DNA from: Paramuribaculum sp.
Lineage (GTDB): Bacteria > Bacteroidota > Bacteroidia > Bacteroidales > Muribaculaceae
Direction: 5' to 3'
DNA: 16,525 bases
Assembly: GCA_029062075.1 (NCBI GenBank)
Contig: JAIDQW010000490.1
Coordinates: 1 to 16,525 of the forward strand
Part shown: piece by piece, positions 1 through 6,407 of the stretch
Layout: every line of letters begins with the position of its first letter
Numbering within the stretch: position 1 is the first letter of the stretch
Translations under genes and position numbers: made by a program
Notes under the pieces: generated by a model
Told to the model about the DNA's origin: nothing
The model's input: the letters and a program-made list of their open reading frames with translations, nothing else
Database searches by the model: none

Positions 1-720
1 ATCTTCTATATCTTGACGAATATATCCTACTAATTTAGCAACCTCATGTTCAAAATATTTTCCTCCAAAATTAATTGAAAAATAGTTTTCAGGGATAGAG
101 TTTGGATCAATTTCATTGTATCTATCAAGGAAATCTCCTATCTTAATTTCATCGAAATCACCACCGCCAAAAAAAGCCTTATAAATTAGATTATTGGAGT
201 GAAGAAAATCATTAGTAAAAACGTAATCAAAAGAACTTAGAGCAGCCTTAGTTACAACTCCAGTACCAGCAAAAACATCAAAGAAAGTATGGACATCATC
301 GGTTTCTTTTTTGATAGTATCCATTATCCAATCTATAAGTTTGGCTTTGCTACCGATATACCTACGGCTCTCTAATGCAATAGGCTTTGAGTAAATAGCC
401 TCCATAAACAGAGATAGATATTGAGAGCCATAAGCGACTTTCTCTTCGGCAGCTTGTAATGAACGTAATGCTATGTCAGAATCAAGCGTACTTAACTTAC
501 TTATAATTTCATCACTTTGACGTTGGATAAGCAGTGTAGTCGCATCGTCAAAACTATATACCTGAGCAAGTTTGAGAACTTGTTCAGCTGAAGCAATTCG
601 CTTTCCTGTTTCTATTTTACTCAGAAGTGTCATATCAATACCTGAAGATTCACTCACTTTTTGTAAAGGTAAGTTTTGATCTTCACGTATATGTCTTAGT
701 ATGTAGCCGAGTGTTATCAC
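1..720 (-). CDS. XRE-family HTH fused to D12-class adenine-specific DNA methyltransferase (3' part off window)
   Basis: The first 240 codons are present; the gene runs off the left edge. Residues about 5-58 form an XRE/Cro-like helix-turn-helix, with the typical recognition stretch around GIDMTLLSKIETGKR (27-41). A linker follows, then the start of a D12-class N6-adenine methyltransferase: RRYIGSKAKL at 119-128 (motif X-like) and FFDVFAGTGV at 146-155 (motif I, S-adenosylmethionine binding). The DPPY motif would lie beyond the edge. The start is taken as GTG at 718-720 because it gives the usual short leader before the HTH; an in-frame stop lies upstream, and a TTG between that stop and the GTG is a less likely alternative. 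An N-terminal HTH on a modification enzyme is known in type II systems as a device for self-repression, and the promoter here carries a matching direct repeat. The gene is clearly AT-richer than pyrH or frr, consistent with transfer. The target sequence cannot be predicted. Confidence 0.85.
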   Translation of the reverse strand, partial: MITLGYILRHIREDQNLPLQKVSESSGIDMTLLSKIETGKRIASAEQVLKLAQVYSFDDATTLLIQRQSDEIISKLSTLDSDIALRSLQAAEEKVAYGSQYLSLFMEAIYSKPIALESRRYIGSKAKLIDWIMDTIKKETDDVHTFFDVFAGTGVVTKAALSSFDYVFTNDFLHSNNLIYKAFFGGGDFDEIKIGDFLDRYNEIDPNSIPENYFSINFGGKYFEHEVAKLVGYIRQDIED

Positions 721-734
721 GTTTGTTTTATAAC

Positions 735-751
735 TTGACAATTTTTGACAA
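735..751. repeat. Direct repeat TTGACAA x2, 10-bp period, candidate XRE operator
   Basis: TTGACAA occurs at 735-741 and again at 745-751, one helical turn apart. The second copy overlaps the -7 promoter element (749-756) and the first lies between it and the start codon. Binding here would block transcription of the XRE-methyltransferase gene. Autoregulation is inferred from the position and from known HTH-methyltransferases. Confidence 0.5.
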
Positions 752-780
752 ATTTACAAAGAAATCTTTACGCTCGCAAA
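749..780 (-). promoter_or_regulatory. Bacteroidetes-type promoter of the XRE-methyltransferase gene
   Basis: Reading the minus strand, TTTG (777-780) is followed after 20 nt by TAAATTTG (749-756). This matches the Bacteroides sigma-70 consensus TTTG / TAnnTTTG perfectly in sequence and spacing. The GTG start at 720 lies about 29 nt downstream of the -7 element. Confidence 0.75.
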
Positions 781-818
781 AAAATATCCTAAGCACGAGT
801 GTAAAATACTTTAGATTA

Positions 819-827
819 CCCCCCCCC
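819..827. repeat. Homopolymer tract of nine C
   Basis: Nine consecutive C residues sit about 38 bp upstream of the -33 element of the XRE-methyltransferase promoter, exactly where composition changes from AT-rich (left) to GC-richer (right). Such runs slip during replication; whether this one matters is unknown. Confidence 0.7.
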
Positions 828-831
828 GATA

Positions 832-1062
832 TTGAAAGGCAAAAGAATCCCAATACGTAAATTTCTCTGCGCCGATGTAGAGAGTATCGAAAGGGTCGGT
901 GCCGTCGGTGCGATGTTCGAGGAGGTCTTCTTCGGACTCCGCAAGTTTCTCGCCGGACTTGTCTTTGCGGAAGCCGTTGCGCCTGCGACTGACCCCTGCC
1001 GACTGTATGGCGAGAATCAAGTCCTCGTTGTTTGAGTGGTTGAAGAACGGCACAAGGCGTTG
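832..1062 (-). pseudogene. Unassigned coding-like segment, possible gene remnant
   Basis: This stretch between the C tract and the tRNA-Lys terminator has codon use that looks real on the minus strand, with many third-position G or C. The readable part includes NNEDLILAIQSAGVSRRR and ESEEDLLEHRTDGTDPFDTL. There is no start codon in the coding-like part: the frame stays open rightward through the terminator hairpin and into the tRNA, where the only ATG lies, so a complete gene is not credible. A 67-codon plus-strand frame (832-1035), with its codons aligned opposite, is the alternative. I do not recognise the family in either frame. It could be a decayed gene tail left where an island joined the chromosome, or simply conserved intergenic sequence next to tRNA-Lys. 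Confidence 0.25.
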
Positions 1063-1102
1063 CTGAGCTGCGGAGTCAGGGTGCGCAAATTGGCTGAAAC
1101 AA

Positions 1103-1131
1103 AAGAAGACAGCCTTGAAAGCTGTCTTCTT
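1103..1131 (-). terminator. Rho-independent terminator downstream of tRNA-Lys
   Basis: A perfect 11-bp stem (AAGAAGACAGC at 1103-1113 with GCTGTCTTCTT at 1121-1131) encloses a 7-nt loop. On the minus strand the stem ends in a T-rich stretch (TTTTGTTT). It begins 4 nt after the mature tRNA end. Confidence 0.8.
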
Positions 1132-1135
1132 GTTG

Positions 1136-1208
1136 TGACCCCGGTGAGGCTCGAACTCACGACCCAATGATTAAGAGTCATTTGCTCTACCAACTGAGCT
1201 ACGGAGTC
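1136..1208 (-). tRNA. tRNA-Lys (anticodon CTT)
   Basis: The minus strand folds as a 73-nt tRNA. The acceptor GACTCCG pairs with CGGGGTC, with discriminator A at 1136. The D-arm contains AGCTCAGTTGGTAGAGC. The anticodon stem AATGA/TCATT holds loop CTCTTAA, giving anticodon CTT and reading AAG. The T-arm loop is TTCGAGC. CCA is not encoded (the sequence after the discriminator is CAA), so CCA must be added by nucleotidyltransferase, as usual in Bacteroidetes. Confidence 0.97.
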
Positions 1209-1252
1209 ATTGTTGGTATGTGCTTGTGCCGCTATTTTGCGGTTTTGCGCTG

Positions 1253-1284
1253 CAAAGGTAAGTGTTTTTTTTATCTCTCCCAAC
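1253..1284 (-). promoter_or_regulatory. Promoter of tRNA-Lys
   Basis: On the minus strand TACCTTTG (1253-1260) matches the -7 consensus TAnnTTTG, with GTTG (1281-1284, one mismatch to TTTG) 20 nt upstream. The mature tRNA begins about 45 nt downstream. Confidence 0.6.
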
Positions 1285-1295
1285 ATTTTTTGCAT

Positions 1296-1331
1296 AAAAA
1301 AATGCGGAGCACAGTAAAAATGCGCTCCGCA
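1296..1331 (-). terminator. Terminator of the pyrH-frr operon
   Basis: The stem GCGGAGC (1304-1310) / GCTCCGC (1324-1330) is extended by one A-T pair and followed on the minus strand by a run of seven T. It lies 25 nt after the frr stop codon. Confidence 0.8.
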
Positions 1332-1354
1332 ATAGGGAAATCAGTGCGATATGT

Positions 1355-1912
1355 TTACACTGTGAGGATTTCTTTTTCTTTGGCGGCGAAGATGTCGTCG
1401 ATTCGTTTGAGGTATTTGTCGTGGAGCTTCTGCACGCTTGTCTCGGCGTCTTTTTCAACGTCTTCGGGCATGCCTTGCTTGACGGCTTTTTTGAGTCCGT
1501 CAATGGCATCGCGGCGGGCATTGCGCACCGACACTTTTGCCTGTTCTGCCTCTGCTTTGCTCTGCTTGACGAGCTGCTTGCGGCGCTCTTCTGTGAGGGG
1601 GGGTATTGATATGCGGATGACTTCGCCATTGTTTTCGGGTGTGATACCGAGTTCTGAGTTGATAATGGCTTTTTCAATTTCCTTGAACATCGGTTTTTCC
1701 CATGGGGTAATGGTGATTGTTCTTGCGTCCGGCACAGATATGTTTGCGACCTGACTTACGGGCACCATGCCTCCGTAGTATTCAACCTTTATTCCGTCCA
1801 TAATCTTGGGGTTAGCCTTGCCGGCGCGGATGTGGGCGAGCGATTCGTCGAGGTAAGCCACCGCGAGTTCCATTTTCTCTTCCGCAGGGTTCAGATAGTC
1901 TTTTACTTCCAT
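1355..1912 (-). CDS. frr: Ribosome recycling factor
   Basis: The 185-residue product has the full usual length of RRF, which acts with EF-G to split the post-termination ribosome and release tRNA and mRNA in the cytoplasm. Characteristic segments are [15 protein letters not shown] near the N-terminus, the beta-rich middle region [20 protein letters not shown], and the helical C-terminal part [14 protein letters not shown] to [14 protein letters not shown]. The gene follows pyrH with a 24-nt gap on the same strand, the classic pyrH-frr pairing, and ends at a clear terminator. It contains a run of seven C within the codons for IPPL, which is tolerated. Composition matches the core chromosome and nothing looks broken. 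Confidence 0.98.
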   Translation of the reverse strand: MEVKDYLNPAEEKMELAVAYLDESLAHIRAGKANPKIMDGIKVEYYGGMVPVSQVANISVPDARTITITPWEKPMFKEIEKAIINSELGITPENNGEVIRISIPPLTEERRKQLVKQSKAEAEQAKVSVRNARRDAIDGLKKAVKQGMPEDVEKDAETSVQKLHDKYLKRIDDIFAAKEKEILTV

Positions 1913-1936
1913 ATTATTGTTTTTTTAGATTATTCG

Positions 1937-2647
1937 TCAGTAAACGAGGGTGCCGATGGGTTCTCCGGCAATGACTTTGGCGAGGTTGCCGGGGGTATCC
2001 ATGTCAAACACCACAATGGGCAGACCGTTTTCTTTGCACAGGGCTGTAGCGGTGAGGTCCATCACCTTAAGCCCGCGGGTATATACCTCATCGTAGGTAA
2101 TTTCCGAGAACTTTGTTGCAGTGGGATCTTTCTCCGGGTCGGCTGTGTAAATGCCATCCACCCTGGTGCCTTTGAGCATCACGTCGGCTTCTACCTCAAT
2201 GCCTCTGAGGGCGCTGCCGGTGTCGGTGGTGAAGAAGGGGTTGCCTGTTCCTCCGGCAATAATAGCCACGGCTCCGCTCTTGAGGGCTTCGATAGCTTTC
2301 CACTTGCTGTAGTGCTCTCCGATGGGAAACATGCTTATTGCCGTAAACACCTTGGCAGGTTGTCCTTCAGCTTCAAGGGCAGAGCTGAGGGCGAGAGAGT
2401 TTATGACAGTTGCGAGCATGCCCATCTGGTCGCCTTTCACCCGGTCGAATCCTTTGGCGGCTCCGCTGAGTCCGCGAAAAATGTTTCCTCCGCCAATAAC
2501 TATTGCCACCTGCACTCCGCTCTGTGCAATCTCTTTTATCTGTGCGGCGTACTGAGCAAGTCGCTCGGTGTCAATGCCTGTGCCTTTAGCTCCGGCGAGG
2601 GATTCTCCGCTCAGTTTAAGTAGAACTCTATTGTATTTGCTTCTCAT
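1937..2647 (-). CDS. pyrH: UMP kinase (uridylate kinase)
   Basis: The 236-residue product belongs to the bacterial amino-acid-kinase-fold UMP kinases, which phosphorylate UMP to UDP in pyrimidine nucleotide synthesis and work as hexamers. Visible signatures are LLKLSGESLAG with the nucleotide loop KLSGES (11-16), GGGNIFRG (52-59), the phosphate-binding AGGTGNPFFTTD (131-142), the ADVMLKGTRVDGIYTADP region, and MDLTA (196-200) near the base-binding site. The ATG at 2645-2647 directly follows a strong promoter and gives the standard N-terminus. It is the first gene of a two-gene operon with frr, and both are expected to be essential. Confidence 0.98.
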   Translation of the reverse strand: MRSKYNRVLLKLSGESLAGAKGTGIDTERLAQYAAQIKEIAQSGVQVAIVIGGGNIFRGLSGAAKGFDRVKGDQMGMLATVINSLALSSALEAEGQPAKVFTAISMFPIGEHYSKWKAIEALKSGAVAIIAGGTGNPFFTTDTGSALRGIEVEADVMLKGTRVDGIYTADPEKDPTATKFSEITYDEVYTRGLKVMDLTATALCKENGLPIVVFDMDTPGNLAKVIAGEPIGTLVY

Positions 2648-2663
2648 ATCTTATAGTTTTTCA

Positions 2664-2695
2664 CAAAAATAGAGTTTTGTTGTGAATGTGGCAAA
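2664..2695 (-). promoter_or_regulatory. Promoter of pyrH-frr
   Basis: On the minus strand TTTG (2692-2695) and TATTTTTG (2664-2671) are 20 nt apart, a perfect match to the Bacteroidetes consensus. The pyrH ATG lies 16 nt downstream of the -7 box. This promoter separates the core pair from the restriction cassette that ends at 2765. Confidence 0.75.
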
Positions 2696-2764
2696 TCGAA
2701 TGTGAAAAACATTACATGGTATTAAAATGGAGTTGATTAACGTGACTATTTGATATAATTATTG

Positions 2765-3634
2765 TTAAAAAGGTATATCCAGTCCGTATTTAAGCTGAGA
2801 TTCCGATAGGCTTGAATGTGGAATAAATGATAGATCTTTCAACTTGTATTTGTAAGCTTGCGCTATTTCTTTGTGATTTATTTCAGTCCTACGGGCTTTT
2901 GAAATTTCTACGAAAGGGACCTCTTTCTCTATTCCCAAAAACCTTCTTCTGCATAGATTTGCTGCGATTCCTGTAGTTGAGGAACCAGCGAATGGGTCGA
3001 GTATCCAATCATGTTCGTTGGTGCTAGCCAAGATGATACGGGTAAGAAGTGCCAAAGGTTTTTGCGTAGGATGTTTACCGCAGGATTTCTCCCAACGGCC
3101 GATTGCAGGGAGACGCCACACGTCTGTCATCTGCTTGCCGTCGTTGATTGCTTTCATCAACTCATAGTTATACTTATGGGGAACCTTCGGAGACTTTCTC
3201 GCCCAAATGACAAATTCGGTAGAGTATGTAAAGAATCGACAGGAAATATTAGGGGGGGGATTAGTCTTAGCCCACGTAATAACATTGAGAATCTTATAGT
3301 CAAGTTCTGTCAAGAGATTAGCGATGGCAAAGATATTATGATGGGTACCGGAAATCCAGATCGTTCCATTCTCCTTCAACTTTTCACGACATAGAGTTAA
3401 CCACTTTCGATTAAATTCCATGATGGAATCCGGTGTACCACCCTTATCCCATTCTCCTTTATCGACACAAACTACCTTTCCCGCCTGATAACTTATTCCT
3501 CCATTAGAAAGAAAATAAGGGGGATCTGCGAATATCATGTCAAATTTAAAATCAAACTGTGGAAGCACATCGAAACAGTCACCATGTACTATGGTGAAGG
3601 CCCGGTCGTCTGATTTATAAAATGCTTTTATCAT
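2765..3634 (-). CDS. DpnA-type beta-class adenine methyltransferase
   Basis: The 289-residue product has the beta-class motif order: DPPY (37-40, motif IV), then HPTQKP (188-193, motif X-like) and DPFAGSSTTG (213-222, motif I) near the C-terminus. This resembles DpnA, the second methylase of the DpnII system, which methylates adenine in GATC and also acts on single-stranded DNA; that property is known for DpnA and only inferred here. It is the last gene of the four-gene cassette, and its ATG shares one base with the preceding stop (TAATG at 3632-3636), so translation is probably coupled. A run of eight C (minus strand) encodes three prolines in TNPPPNIS (124-131); loss or gain of one C would truncate the protein before motif I. 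Family assignment is firm; DpnA orthology is likely. Confidence 0.9.
   Translation of the reverse strand: MIKAFYKSDDRAFTIVHGDCFDVLPQFDFKFDMIFADPPYFLSNGGISYQAGKVVCVDKGEWDKGGTPDSIMEFNRKWLTLCREKLKENGTIWISGTHHNIFAIANLLTELDYKILNVITWAKTNPPPNISCRFFTYSTEFVIWARKSPKVPHKYNYELMKAINDGKQMTDVWRLPAIGRWEKSCGKHPTQKPLALLTRIILASTNEHDWILDPFAGSSTTGIAANLCRRRFLGIEKEVPFVEISKARRTEINHKEIAQAYKYKLKDLSFIPHSSLSESQLKYGLDIPF
3252..3259. repeat. Eight-base C/G homopolymer inside the DpnA-type gene
   Basis: Eight G on the plus strand (C on the coding strand) lie within codons 125-128 of the methyltransferase. The run stands out in a gene that is otherwise AT-rich, and lies between the catalytic DPPY motif and the cofactor-binding motif. 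Confidence 0.8.
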
Positions 3635-4335
3635 TATTTGATAGCATCTAGATCCAGTTTTGGAATTATATGAGTATTAGTATAATTCTTCTTATAGTAG
3701 AATGCTCTTCTTCGTGCACGAATGAGTCCTCCTTTTCCGTCGGGAGCATCCGTTTTATCATGGTTATTGGCACCTTTGGTTTTGGGTTCAAGATAAACGC
3801 CCATTGAACATGAAAGTTTATCGGCATCGCCGCGTTGTATGTATGCTTGAATCTCTTCCCAATCTGTTTTGAAAACTCCATATAGCACATCAGAGGGATG
3901 ATCGAGAAAATAATCAACAATTACGTAATCATCTTGTGGCTTAGATACACCATTAACCTTTGCGAGATAAACGACCCAAAAAGTTAGATTGATCTTGCTT
4001 CTTAGTTTGGCTGTTTCCCATGTTTCTTTCGCAACCTCGCAATAATTAATCATCTGGATTGCGGTAGGTTCTTTTGCCTTAACGGAACCATCTCTGTTCT
4101 TTTGCAGCGGCAAAATTTTAATTTCGCAGCCTATTTGTGGGATATCAGCTTCATCTCTATTATTATTTTCTATACCGAGTAAATTCTCCACAATTAATCC
4201 AGATGCGCCTTTCTTCATCTTACCCTTATCACCAATAAACAGAGATTCTTTTATCTCTCCTATTGTTTTTCCTTTCGCGTTGGTGACTATATTAAAAAGA
4301 GGAGTAAGAACCGCTATAACTTTACTACTAATCAT
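3634..4335 (-). CDS. MutH/Sau3AI-family GATC endonuclease, MutH-sized
   Basis: The 233-residue product resembles the MutH/Sau3AI nuclease family, which cuts or nicks at GATC. MutH of E. coli uses E56, D70, E77 and K79; here GLIVENLLGIE supplies E50, and ADIPQIGCEIKILPL supplies D64, E71 and K73, with identical spacing (14, 7, 2). The C-terminal RRRAFYYKKNYTNTHI is also typical of the family. Length matches single-domain MutH (about 229) rather than Sau3AI (about 489, two domains). The start overlaps the DpnII-type gene by 8 nt and the stop overlaps the next start by 1 nt. No cytosine methylase accompanies it, so protection must come from adenine methylation if it cuts GATC. It could be a second restriction nuclease, a nickase for hemimethylated DNA, or a mismatch-repair factor. 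The family call is strong; the role is open. Confidence 0.85.
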   Translation of the reverse strand: MISSKVIAVLTPLFNIVTNAKGKTIGEIKESLFIGDKGKMKKGASGLIVENLLGIENNNRDEADIPQIGCEIKILPLQKNRDGSVKAKEPTAIQMINYCEVAKETWETAKLRSKINLTFWVVYLAKVNGVSKPQDDYVIVDYFLDHPSDVLYGVFKTDWEEIQAYIQRGDADKLSCSMGVYLEPKTKGANNHDKTDAPDGKGGLIRARRRAFYYKKNYTNTHIIPKLDLDAIK

Positions 4336-5155
4336 TTTTTACTCTGGATATAAATTCTTGGATGCTTGTTAGATTATACACACTCGGGATATAAGCGAAG
4401 GCTTCTTCGAGTTTATTGCGGGCAGACTCCCAGCCAATACCGTCCGTTATCCAAACGAACTCAAAACCGGGAACTGCATTGATTTTTGGTGCAAGTTCAG
4501 AATATGAACGAGCTACCTCATTGAGTTTAGAGCCGCCACCTGTATAGAAGTTAGCCTCTATCAGATAGGTTTTACCTTTCGCTTTAACAACGAAATCAAA
4601 TCTCTTATTGTCCGCGCCTAATGCCCTAACTATCTCAGGAAACTCTGTATAATAGACTTCTTGTTCATAGGAGATGCCATACTTATCGAAAATGTAAGCT
4701 ACAAGATTCTCCATGATATGACCGCCTCTATTTTTACGAGCATTGGAATCCAGGCCAACCTCCACCCCGAATACATAATCCACGAGATTCTTGATCTGCC
4801 TTTTTTGGAATACCTCTGTAAGGCCGGTATCGTTCAGAAACTTCGTTACTTGCTCAGGAGATGTGAAATAGTCGGAAACAAGGTGAATGTTACCATTCTC
4901 ATCAATAGCTTTCTTCTTATCTTTCGTGCGCACAGCAATCAGAATATCCAAAACGGAGAAAACCTTAGGATTTTCCTCCCAAAGACGCTCTACAGCCTTA
5001 AGCATATCGTCCTGTCCGACGAGATAGTTGAGCTGATTAAGCTTGATAGAGATTGCTTCTATGTTTGCCTCAACCTTAGGGAAATCCACGTAGTCCTTCA
5101 ACGAGAAGTGGGTTTCTTTCAGCGGTTTCATAAAATCATTAAAACGGCCTGCCAT
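4328..5155 (-). CDS. DpnII-family type II restriction endonuclease
   Basis: The 275-residue product matches the DpnII family, which cleaves unmethylated GATC. Recognisable blocks are GLDSNARKNRGGHIMENLV (134-152) and KRFDFVV...YLIEANFYTGGGSKLNE (184-212), in which D187 and E200-A-N202 form a PD-(D/E)XK-like active site, followed by FVWITDGIGW (233-242). Length is close to DpnII itself (about 288). The ATG lies 3 nt after the stop of the upstream DpnM-type gene, and its end overlaps the MutH-like gene by 8 nt, so all three are likely translated from one message. In the classical DpnII locus the order is two methylases then the nuclease; here the nucleases sit between the two methylases. Confidence 0.93.
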   Translation of the reverse strand: MAGRFNDFMKPLKETHFSLKDYVDFPKVEANIEAISIKLNQLNYLVGQDDMLKAVERLWEENPKVFSVLDILIAVRTKDKKKAIDENGNIHLVSDYFTSPEQVTKFLNDTGLTEVFQKRQIKNLVDYVFGVEVGLDSNARKNRGGHIMENLVAYIFDKYGISYEQEVYYTEFPEIVRALGADNKRFDFVVKAKGKTYLIEANFYTGGGSKLNEVARSYSELAPKINAVPGFEFVWITDGIGWESARNKLEEAFAYIPSVYNLTSIQEFISRVKND

Positions 5156-5158
5156 AAC

Positions 5159-6106
5159 TTATAAGTCAAAAAGGTTTGCGGGAGATCCTTGAAAGTTCTC
5201 GTAATTTCTAATCAACAATTCCGTAAGAGTGCCTCGCTTAGATGCATTGGCATTAATATTCCTTTTAGCATATACTCTTTCAATGAAAAAATCTTTATAG
5301 AGTTCATCAAAGAAAACATCTTCTGTATTACGACACTTACAATCTGAATTACTGAGCATTTCTTGACACCCCTCTGCTGAAAGAGAAGAGTAGAAATCCT
5401 TTAAACGAATCTGTTCATTATCATCAAATGTTTCCTTTACATAGGAATTGAAACTTGATGTTGCGTCCAATGGTCTATAAGGAGGGTCGAAATAAAAAAA
5501 GGTATATCCATCTATATAGTCTCCAGTCTTGACAAAATCCCCATTAAGTATCTCTACTTTCTGTAAAAGTTCACTATCCGATATGAGCAGGGATTCATCG
5601 CATATAGTAGGATTAGAGTATTTTCCGAATGGAACATTAAAATCTCCTTTTGAGTTTTCGCGGTATAAACCGTTAAAACATGTACGGTTTAAGAAAATCA
5701 TGTATGCTGCCTCTTCAACTTCAGTGAGCGGTTCTTGATTGAAACGAAAACGGATATTGAGGAATAGTTCTTTTTGTGCTTCAACGTCCCCTGCTACTCT
5801 AAATTGTTCTTGTAACTCAGTTAACGTATCAATCAGAGCATAAGGATTATCTCTTATAATAGTGTAAGTCTTAACTAAATGTGGGTTTATGTCATTTATG
5901 ATAGCTTTCTTAATGTTGGGGTATTTCTGGAGCATGAAGAAAAGCATGGCTCCGCCACCAACAAATGGTTCTATGTAGGTTATGTTCTTTTCTCGACCAA
6001 AAGATTCTGGCAAGAACGAATCAATGGTTGGCAACAACTGAGTCTTACCGCCAGCCCATTTAAGGAATGGCTTAGCCTTTGTTCTTGAAACAGTCGGGAG
6101 TTCCAT
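5159..6106 (-). CDS. DpnM/Dam-type adenine methyltransferase (D12 class)
   Basis: The 315-residue product is an alpha-class (D12) N6-adenine methyltransferase of the Dam/DpnM group that modifies GATC. Motifs in order are KPFLKWAGGKTQLL (12-25; motif X), YIEPFVGGGAM (44-54; motif I), FLNRTCFNGLYR (138-149; target recognition and substrate contact as in Dam), FYFDPPYRPL (204-213; catalytic DPPY 207-210), and a C-terminal RNINANASKRG (282-292) close to the Dam motif. It is slightly longer than DpnM (about 284) or Dam (278). It is first in the cassette, so protection would be made before the nucleases. The upstream region has only a weak promoter match (CATCTTTG on the minus strand, 6156-6163). 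Composition is AT-rich relative to flanking core genes. Confidence 0.93.
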   Translation of the reverse strand: MELPTVSRTKAKPFLKWAGGKTQLLPTIDSFLPESFGREKNITYIEPFVGGGAMLFFMLQKYPNIKKAIINDINPHLVKTYTIIRDNPYALIDTLTELQEQFRVAGDVEAQKELFLNIRFRFNQEPLTEVEEAAYMIFLNRTCFNGLYRENSKGDFNVPFGKYSNPTICDESLLISDSELLQKVEILNGDFVKTGDYIDGYTFFYFDPPYRPLDATSSFNSYVKETFDDNEQIRLKDFYSSLSAEGCQEMLSNSDCKCRNTEDVFFDELYKDFFIERVYAKRNINANASKRGTLTELLIRNYENFQGSPANLFDL

Positions 6107-6211
6107 AAAAAATCTTAAACTCGATAGTATGAATTGATTCTTTAGTAAAGTTGTACAAAGATGCGAAAAAAAAGTGAGATAAAAAGGGGGTTGGGCAGAT
6201 GAATTATCAAC

Positions 6212-6301
6212 TTAATCGGGTGTGGGGTGTTTTATAATAAATAGCCGGTAGTTGAGGCTGCCGCCGGTGTGTGGCGAATATTCCACGCTGAAGTGGCTGT
6301 T
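6212..6301 (-). pseudogene. Possible C-terminal remnant of a lost gene
   Basis: On the minus strand 29 codons without a start read as a plausible protein tail (HFSVEYSPHTGGSLNY then RLFIIKHPTPD and a stop). The frame stays open to a stop at 6323, with only A/T-rich codons before the tail. The patch is GC-richer than its surroundings. It may be the end of a gene displaced when the restriction cassette arrived. The family is not recognised, and it may be noncoding. Confidence 0.25.
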
Positions 6302-6347
6302 TAATATTTTTTTATTAAATATTTAACTTTGGCACAGATATTTGGCA

Positions 6348-6355
6348 TACCTTTG
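6348..6355 (+). promoter_or_regulatory. Promoter -7 element of the FKBP operon
   Basis: TACCTTTG matches TAnnTTTG exactly, 52 nt before the ATG at 6408. No good TTTG lies at 19-21 nt upstream (TAAC at the 20-nt position; the nearest TTTG is 16 nt away), so the -33 element is weak. Confidence 0.5.
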
Positions 6356-6407
6356 CAGCTTGAATTGCCTACTGAGTATTATTATCTAACGCAAAAAAGC
6401 GAATCAG

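Larger units (their letters stand above)
6107..6407. other. Divergent intergenic region between the restriction cassette and the FKBP genes
   Basis: This 301-bp gap holds the start signals of two divergent operons. The left half is AT-rich with a weak -7-like CATCTTTG for the cassette (minus strand, 6156-6163). The middle (about 6245-6297) is an abruptly GC-richer patch that may be a gene remnant. The right part is very AT-rich and contains the FKBP promoter. No GATC site is present. Confidence 0.6.

Noticed and set aside
735..750. Two TTGACA boxes as E. coli-type -35 promoter elements on the plus strand
   Set aside because: Bacteroidetes promoters do not use this element and no plus-strand gene follows; the repeat fits an operator for the opposite gene better.
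811..1167. 118-codon minus-strand gene starting at 1167
   Set aside because: Its start is inside tRNA-Lys and it reads through a strong terminator hairpin, so it is not a real gene as drawn; only the downstream part is kept as a possible remnant.
1136..1208. Duplicate of the tRNA-Lys 3' end as an attachment-site repeat within the window
   Set aside because: No second copy of the T-arm/acceptor sequence was found by eye; one could lie outside the window to the left.
1167..1754. 195-codon plus-strand frame across the tRNA and frr
   Set aside because: It begins within the tRNA, crosses the frr terminator and is antisense to frr.
1832..2623. 263-codon plus-strand open frame opposite pyrH and frr
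   Set aside because: It lies antisense to two well-identified essential genes and its protein has no recognisable motif; it is a shadow frame.
4661..5164. 167-codon plus-strand frame opposite the DpnII-type nuclease
   Set aside because: The minus-strand gene has clear family motifs across the same interval; the plus frame has none.
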